Assembly (NCBI RefSeq): GCF_026151205.1
Contig: NC_087076.1
Coordinates: 1,373,692-1,437,691 of the forward strand
Source: Bolinopsis microptera
Taxonomy: Eukaryota; Ctenophora; Tentaculata; Lobata; Bolinopsidae
Reading direction: 5' to 3'
DNA length: 64,000 nucleotides
The translations under genes and the position numbers were made by a program. This document shows, in pieces, positions 58,507 to 64,000 of this stretch. Every line of letters starts with the position of its first letter. Position 1 is the first letter of the stretch. The notes beneath the pieces were generated by a model that did not search any database, was not told the DNA's origin, and saw only the letters and a list, made by a program, of their open reading frames with translations.

Positions 58507-60135
58507 ATGGGTGACAACAACAAGAGTAACAAGAGAGCCTCATCTATCACCAATATGTCTCGGATTCCTTCCCCTGCGGACAAAAAGGCAAAGTCCCGAA
58601 TCAAGAACAACACTCCAGGACCAGAGGCGAAGGGAAAGGATGTATCTTGTGAAACTATTGTTGTAGACAGTGATGTAACACCCCCAAAGTTTGACAGTTC
58701 ACACAGGGACAAGTCGAAATGTCCATGTAGTAAGTCAATATCGTCATGGAAGATTGACTGTGTAAAGTGCAAGCAATATTGGCACATAGACTGTCTAACT
58801 ATGAATGGACTCAACCAGAAAAATGTCAACAGCATGACCAATTGGCACTGCCCTTTTTGTTTGGTTTCACCAATCCCCACATTCGAAACTGCTGAAGATG
58901 TGTGTTATGTGTGTAGGAACACTCTGACACTTCAAAAATCTAACAGTCAGTGTGAGACAGCTATTGCCACAGAGAAGCTTAATACCATCACAGCTTTTGG
59001 TGAAAAGCTTGCAAAGGTTGACTTTGACAGTCTAAACGACAGCATTGCTGCCATCCAGAACCTTGACCTCCATATCAAGCACCTACTGGTAAGTGACAAG
59101 GGCACTGCTCCAGCATGGGTTGAAGTGATGGAAGGAGATCTAAAGCAGCTGAAAACTTCAGTTGACTCTACACTCGGAAAGGTTTCTGAGTCTGATAGTG
59201 GCCTAACAGAACAGATTAAAGTGTTGAACAAGCAACTGCAGGACTTTTCTACTCCTCAAGTAAGTGCTCAATCTTCCTCCAAGACCAACGATCTCATGGA
59301 AAAAATAGAGAAGAATCTCCAGGAGCTAAATTCCAAGCAGTCTCTGGAGACGAATCAGGAGCTAACAGCCATTAGACAGTCTTTGAACACTCTTGAGCGA
59401 AATTCTTTGGCTTCTTCTGACCATTTAAACGTCCAAATTACCAGTTCTTCACTTGCCCCTGGCCCAGACCTAATAGCTAATGAGCATCTCCAATCAAAAG
59501 AAGAACCAGTTGTAGGCGCTATAGAAGAGTTTATTACCACAGAAGAGCAGGAAACTCTCCTCCTTGCCTGCCAATCACTTGACGAGGATTTTGTTGTGGA
59601 GGGAGCTCGTGCTGTGTATTCTTTGGGAGAACCATACAAGTATAATGGCTCCAAGTCATCCAATGGCCAACTAGCTTCAACTAGCTTCTCCAATCTAGTG
59701 GACAAAATCAATGGTGCATTCTGTAGTGGTGAAAAACCGAAGATCAATAGCCTGCTGATCAATCGCTTCAAAGAGGATGGCTCCCTACCGAAACACTCGG
59801 ATGATGAAACTACCATCCACCCTGAATCCGAAATTTTCACTGTTTCTATTGGAGGCCAGTGCAACATCAAATTCTTTGATAAGAAGACGGATCATATGGC
59901 TCATGACCATACATGTGTGCCAAGATCCATGTATCGCATGACTCGACGCAGCCAAGAGTTCTACAGCCACTGTATCGAGGATGGGGCAATAACTGGTGGG
60001 GTGAGATACAGCCTAACTTTTCGTTCAGTTAGCTTTAGAAACAGGAACTCTACATGTATCATCGGAGACTCGCATACTGGTGGTCTCAAATTCGGGCTGA
60101 ACCCCAAAAAATCATTTGGGCAGTTACTCCAGTAG
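58507..60135 (+). CDS. PHD finger - coiled coil - AlkB-like dioxygenase - SGNH start; mobile-element ORF1-type protein
   Basis: 542 residues, intronless, from the first ATG (58507). Residues 1-70 basic, Ser/Pro-rich. PHD finger: C72, C74, C85, C88, H93, C96, C115, C118 (CKQYWHIDC core). About 150-320 is helical, Gln/Leu/Ser-rich, probably coiled coil. About 345-510 is an AlkB-type 2OG/Fe(II) oxygenase: INSLLINRFKEDGSLPKHSD (iron ligands H430, D432), SEIFTVSIGG, YSHCIED (H488), GVRYSLTFRSV (R500, R506 for 2OG). From 517 CIIGDSHTGGLKFG, an SGNH block I with Ser522, stops after about 20 more residues. PHD plus SGNH domains are known in CR1-like LINE ORF1; an AlkB between them suggests a retroelement RNA-modifying protein. 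All AlkB ligands are intact; the esterase is truncated. A domesticated gene is the alternative. Confidence 0.85.
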   Translation: MGDNNKSNKRASSITNMSRIPSPADKKAKSRIKNNTPGPEAKGKDVSCETIVVDSDVTPPKFDSSHRDKSKCPCSKSISSWKIDCVKCKQYWHIDCLTMNGLNQKNVNSMTNWHCPFCLVSPIPTFETAEDVCYVCRNTLTLQKSNSQCETAIATEKLNTITAFGEKLAKVDFDSLNDSIAAIQNLDLHIKHLLVSDKGTAPAWVEVMEGDLKQLKTSVDSTLGKVSESDSGLTEQIKVLNKQLQDFSTPQVSAQSSSKTNDLMEKIEKNLQELNSKQSLETNQELTAIRQSLNTLERNSLASSDHLNVQITSSSLAPGPDLIANEHLQSKEEPVVGAIEEFITTEEQETLLLACQSLDEDFVVEGARAVYSLGEPYKYNGSKSSNGQLASTSFSNLVDKINGAFCSGEKPKINSLLINRFKEDGSLPKHSDDETTIHPESEIFTVSIGGQCNIKFFDKKTDHMAHDHTCVPRSMYRMTRRSQEFYSHCIEDGAITGGVRYSLTFRSVSFRNRNSTCIIGDSHTGGLKFGLNPKKSFGQLLQ

Positions 60136-60330
60136 CAGGGAATGGTTGAGTGTGCACTTCGATGTATACGATTTCTGACAACACAGGTTTGTTTGTTAGA
60201 TCATTCTTAACCAAAATCGTTTAGGTACGCAATTTGTGTCGCTAGACATAACCCTACAGGGCAGATTTTCTAAATTACCCTCAGTCGCGTATACGAGATT
60301 TTTGTATTTCAGCTCCTGAAGGTCATAGAG
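60136..60330. other. Region between PHD-AlkB ORF and inverted repeat
   Basis: No gene. The codons just after the stop give no continued SGNH domain in the other frames that I can see. The outer limit of the inverted repeat cannot be fixed because its partner arm leaves the window. Confidence 0.4.
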
Positions 60331-61025
60331 GTTTCAATTTTAGCTTAAAATTACCGCAATGGACATATTTATATACAAGTTATGAAGCAACATAAGGTCT
60401 CCAGTGCTTTGTTTTATAGATATTGACAAAAAACTGTTTTTTGGCTCAGCGAACTAAAAATGGGACTGAATTTTGGTAACTTGAACTAGGAAGATCGTAG
60501 AGACTTGAATTTTAGCTTAAAATGAGCGCAAACATCACATTTATATACAACTTATAAAGCAATATAAGCCCTTTAATGCTTATTTGTTAAGATATTGACA
60601 AAAATCGGTCATTTTGGCTACAATACACGCGTGAGGAAAAATACCAAATTGGGCAACAACTTTGGTCTTTTTTTGACCAGTTTTGTGCTCAAGTTATTAA
60701 AATGTGCTTTGATGTTGTAGATCGGGTGTTTTCTTCCAATATGGGTTTCGGTATAAATCCGGAAGCACCCGGTTCATGGGTGATAGGGGTTAAAAACCCT
60801 AAAATGTCAGGCGATGGGCGAGACAATTGTCTGAATTTGGTTATAAAAACACTTGCACTCTTTGCTAGGGTTTGCTTTTTTATAAGTTCTTGAAGGTACA
60901 TCCGGCATGATGTAAAGTCTATATCAAAGCATTTTAATGTGGTCTTAACAAGTTGCAAGATATTCAAGTTCACTAATAAAACAGAGATTGTAGGATATTC
61001 TTCTTTTACATATTGAGTAATTTTG

Positions 61026-61935
61026 GCTACACATGTGAGGAAAGATACCAAATTGGTTTACCAAACGAAGATTGTAGGTTATCTATTATTCTTTACATGA
61101 TTATTGACGCAACTTCATAGTCAAACTTGTATTATTTTAAATATTTAATATTTATCCACACTCTCCATAAGAATATTATTGGGAGTCATTTTGTGGTTAA
61201 AATTCGATTAAATCAGTATTTCCAAGCAAAACACTGCCCCAAATTTCTCCTCCGAATATGGTCCGCTAGTTCGAAATTTTAGCACTTATAAACGTTATTG
61301 TTAGTTAGAGATTACATTAGTGTAATACCACTGAGACCAGATGTATACTGTATAGTAATCTATTCATATAAAGCGAAGAATGTGCATCTGAATGAAGATC
61401 AAGAGAAAAGAATATGAAGAGATATCAGCAGCTGACAGAAGAGATTGCAAGCTCCAGACAGTAGCAGTTCGAGTTCGAGTTCGAGGCATTTACAACTGCA
61501 GCCTCCAAACCTTTATGAACCACCTGAACGTAAACACTAAAGAGAAAAAGGCCTGCATGAAGATCGCTGAAATTAGCTTGACGGCATCATACACCATCTA
61601 TCTGTCCAGAAACACCATTATATGGACATATGATTGGGAGTTAGTTCAGAGGCTAGTAATTGCATAGTAGGAGCGTATAGTGTTTGTAGAATGTAATTAT
61701 TTTTACAAACTACCGTTCAAAACTTATAGATCAAGTGATTGCCTACCCACAATTATAGTACAACGTCGTGGGGTCAGTTGATATTGTTGCTAAAAATCAG
61801 GAGCAAGCGTCTTGAAACAGGATACCATGAATCTGTATAAGTTTCAAGTAGTTTCATTCTACGTTTAATATTATTATTGGGTCGTTTACGTTAAAGTTAT
61901 ATTTGGCCATTTTATAGCCTCCCCTCAAAAAGCCC
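61026..61935. other. Spacer of the long inverted repeat
   Basis: One 91-codon frame (61392-61667, MKIKRKEYEEISAADRRDCK) of unknown meaning, with a GTTCGA repeat near 61466-61485. No family recognised; not called as a gene. Confidence 0.4.
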
Positions 61936-62090
61936 ACAATTACTCAATATGTAAAAGAATAATATCCTACAATCTCTGTTTTATTAGTGAACTTGAATAT
62001 CTTGCAACTTGTTAAGACCACATTAAAATGCTTTGATATAGACTTTACATCATGCCGGATGTACCTTATAGAAATCATATATCTAAAAGA

Positions 62091-63375
62091 CAGGGTGAGA
62101 ATCCTTGTCAGGTTTTACTGGTTCTTCCAGGGCTCATGTCTGTCCGCATTGCACTTTGTGGCGAGGCAGCATTAGTGTCTATAAAAGAATCTTGTGCCTA
62201 GCGAGGGGACTCGCAATGCCATGGTGGGCCTTGAATACGCCAGCTTCTCTGGTTACTATAGAGCCGACAGCGCTAGTGGGCCCCCTTATGTACCAGGACT
62301 CTACCGGCAACGATCGACTAACGCCCTAGATATAAGCAAAGATTGGCGCGCAGTCATAAACAAATAAACAGCGGGTGCGCGCACAGAACTGCTTCCCGCT
62401 AGCACCAATAACACTCACCTGACTCCCATGTGACACTAACCTCACGCCGCGGTGCGGTAATTCGATCATGACAAGCCAAACCGGATTAAGTTAGTTAGTT
62501 AATATAGCCGTTCTGCTTGCCAGTCTCTACATTAATTAGCCCGCTGGGTTTTGCTGTCCCCCTGTTTGCAAATTTGCCGCCCCCTCGGAGAGTGTAATGG
62601 GAGTATCGCTACAATGTGGGAGTGTAATGGGAGTATCGCTACAATGTGGGAGTGTAATGGGAGTATCGCTACAATATGGGAGTGTAATGGGAGTATCGCT
62701 ACAATGTGGGAGTGTAATGGGAGTATCGCTACAATATGGGAGTGTAATGGGAGTATCGCTACATTGTGGGAGTGTAATGGGAGTATCGCTACATTGTGGG
62801 AGTGTTATGGGAGTAATGTATAGTATAAGTTACCACACCAAACGTGTGTAATGTGTGTAATGGCATAAATGGACCCTGGATCAGAACCTGTATTTCCTGT
62901 GTCGTACATTATGATCCCTGCTCCTGTTATTTCTGGACTGAGTGAGAGTCCACCTCACGTGACGTCACAAACCCTCACGTTTTAGCTCAGCCACCAAAAG
63001 GCAGATAGTATCAATACAGTTCCACCTAACACACTATCCAAACGTTAGCACACCCGCAACCGTCATTAGCAACCTACGTCTCACCAAGTCTCAAGAGCCA
63101 GCATTACTCAGCACGGGCGTCATCCTTTCATGGTATGGTGTTGAGCGGCCAGGGTAACCACCCAGAACTTCCCTAGGGACCAAGTTAGTAAATCTTCGGA
63201 GGTGCAACCCCGATTCGGCTGATACCTTAGCAGGTATTATCATCCAGTGGCCCTCAGGGAAGGGCTTAATGCAGATGGATGGACTCCAGTAGGACGCTCC
63301 CCAAGTGGAGGGTCGCCACCTCTATATGACGGTGGTCAGTGGGTGTCGCGACAAAAAAAAAAAAAAAAAAAAAAA
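62091..63375 (+). mobile_element. Poly-A retroelement with 14-bp target duplication
   Basis: Flanked by exact ATATATCTAAAAGA at 62077-62090 and 63376-63389; ends in 23 A (63353-63375). About 1.28 kb. An open stretch near 62120-62329 reads SSRAHVCPHCTLWRGSIS and may be the tail of a LINE ORF; the rest is GC-richer non-coding sequence with a 30-bp minisatellite. The duplication length and poly-A tail indicate target-primed reverse transcription, so this is a 5'-truncated LINE or a long SINE. Confidence 0.85.
62589..62818 (+). repeat. 30-bp minisatellite, about 7.7 copies
   Basis: Unit GAGTGTAATGGGAGTATCGC plus TACAATGTGG, differing only by G/A and A/T changes near the end of the unit. Since 30 is divisible by 3, it is open in two frames by chance. 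Confidence 0.97.
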
Positions 63376-64000
63376 ATATATCTAAAAGAGAATGATGTAG
63401 AGGGGGATGATTAGTAGTTAGAAATCGGATCGATGTAGCAGAAAAAAAGCAAACCCTAGAAAGAGTGCAAGTGTTTTTATAACCAAATTCAGACAATTGT
63501 CTCGCCCATCGCCTGACATTTTAGGGTTTTTAACCCCTATCACCCATGAACCGGGTGCTTCCGGATTTATACCGAAACCCATATTGGAAGAAAACACCCG
63601 ATCTACAACATCAAAGCACATTTTAATAACTTGAGCACAAAACTGGTCAAAAAAAGACCAAAGTTGTTGCCCAATTTGGTATTTTTCCTCACGCGTGTAT
63701 TGTAGCCAAAATGACCGATTTTTGTCAATATCTTAACAAATAAGCATTAAAGGGCTTATATTGCTTTATAAGTTGTATATAAATGTGATGTTTGCGCTCA
63801 TTTTAAGCTAAAATTCAAGTCTCTACGATCTTCCTAGTTCAAGTTACCAAAATTCAGTCCCATTTTTGGTACGCTGAGCCAAAAAACAGTTTTTTGTCAA
63901 TATCTATAAAACAAAGCACTGGAGACCTTATGTTGCTTCATAACTTGTATATAAATATGTCCATTGCGGTAATTTTAAGCTAAAATTGAAGTCTCTATGA

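Larger units (their letters stand above)
60331..64000. mobile_element. Very long inverted repeat (foldback element), right end outside window
   Basis: Left arm 60331-60883 is the reverse complement of 63443-64000 (for example GTGCTTTGATGTTGTAGATC against GATCTACAACATCAAAGCAC). A second arm pair, 60890-61025 against 61939-62070, continues the same inverted repeat inward. The right arm is split by a retroelement (62091-63375). Arms total about 690 bp with a spacer of about 900 bp. The arm itself contains two diverged copies of a unit of about 165 bp. No transposase found inside. Open frames shared by both arms are mirror artefacts. Confidence 0.85.

Noticed and set aside
61392-61667. 91-residue basic frame in inverted-repeat spacer
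   Set aside because: No family similarity and partly a GTTCGA simple repeat.
60689-62175. Two similar small proteins with LNILQLVKTTLKCFDIDF
   Set aside because: Both derive from the two arms of the long inverted repeat; no independent coding evidence.
62589-62818. CRISPR-like or repetitive protein (ECNGSIATMW repeats)
   Set aside because: Head-to-tail 30-bp minisatellite with no spacers, in a eukaryotic retroelement.

Overview
This window is nuclear DNA of an invertebrate metazoan. The evidence is genes with spliceosomal GT-AG introns of 37 bp to about 1.1 kb, animal orthologues (LIN37, TANGO2, ARMC7), a rhodopsin-class GPCR, a homeobox gene, and CCCTAA-type (TTAGGG) telomere-like motifs inside dispersed repeats. 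It is AT-rich and very rich in decayed transposons. An early-branching animal such as a cnidarian is my guess from the GPCR and transposon style; the sequence alone does not fix the phylum. No prokaryotic, organellar or viral genome organisation is present.

Layout. 1-12.9 kb: an almost complete but frameshifted LINE (1.3-5.0 kb), a second LINE ORF1 fragment, repeats with telomere-like cores, a decayed antisense copy of an MFS transporter gene (7.24-8.81 kb), and a Penelope-like element (11.5-12.5 kb). 12.9-18.2 kb and 29.4-32.7 kb: two copies of one segmental duplication. Each carries a cysteine-rich secreted-protein gene and an orphan first exon of ARMC7. The first copy has been invaded by a 1.1-kb foldback element, a Penelope fragment and a 345-bp tandem array that contains a tRNA-like cloverleaf; the second copy keeps the two-exon gene and the empty insertion site. 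18.2-29.4 kb: nested repeats, including a foldback MITE interrupted by a Helitron, a tRNA-derived SINE, MULE and LINE fragments, and a 956-bp direct duplication with strong RNA-like hairpins.

33.5-44.0 kb is the gene-dense part: TANGO2 (-), a five-exon RRM protein (-), an intronless GPCR (+), a divergent homeobox gene (-), and a four-exon signal-peptide/single-pass membrane protein (+). 44-49.6 kb is repeats, including a GA/TA microsatellite and a near-perfect palindrome. 49.6-50.9 kb is the better copy of the MFS transporter, with two frameshifts. 51.4-52.3 kb is a LINE tail split cleanly by a Helitron. 52.7-53.9 kb holds LIN37 (-) and a small divergent candidate gene (+), followed by a mariner-type MITE. 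55-58 kb is more LINE debris.

58.5-60.1 kb encodes an unusual intact 542-residue protein: PHD finger, coiled coil, AlkB-like 2-oxoglutarate/Fe(II) oxygenase with all five key residues, and the beginning of an SGNH esterase. It looks like an ORF1-type mobile-element protein and is the most interesting coding feature. It abuts a very long inverted repeat (60.3 kb to beyond the window end), whose right arm is split by a poly-A retroelement with 14-bp target duplications and an internal 30-bp minisatellite.

The genes do not form a pathway. Several paralogous or inverted copies serve as internal empty-site controls, so transposon ends and target duplications can be read directly.
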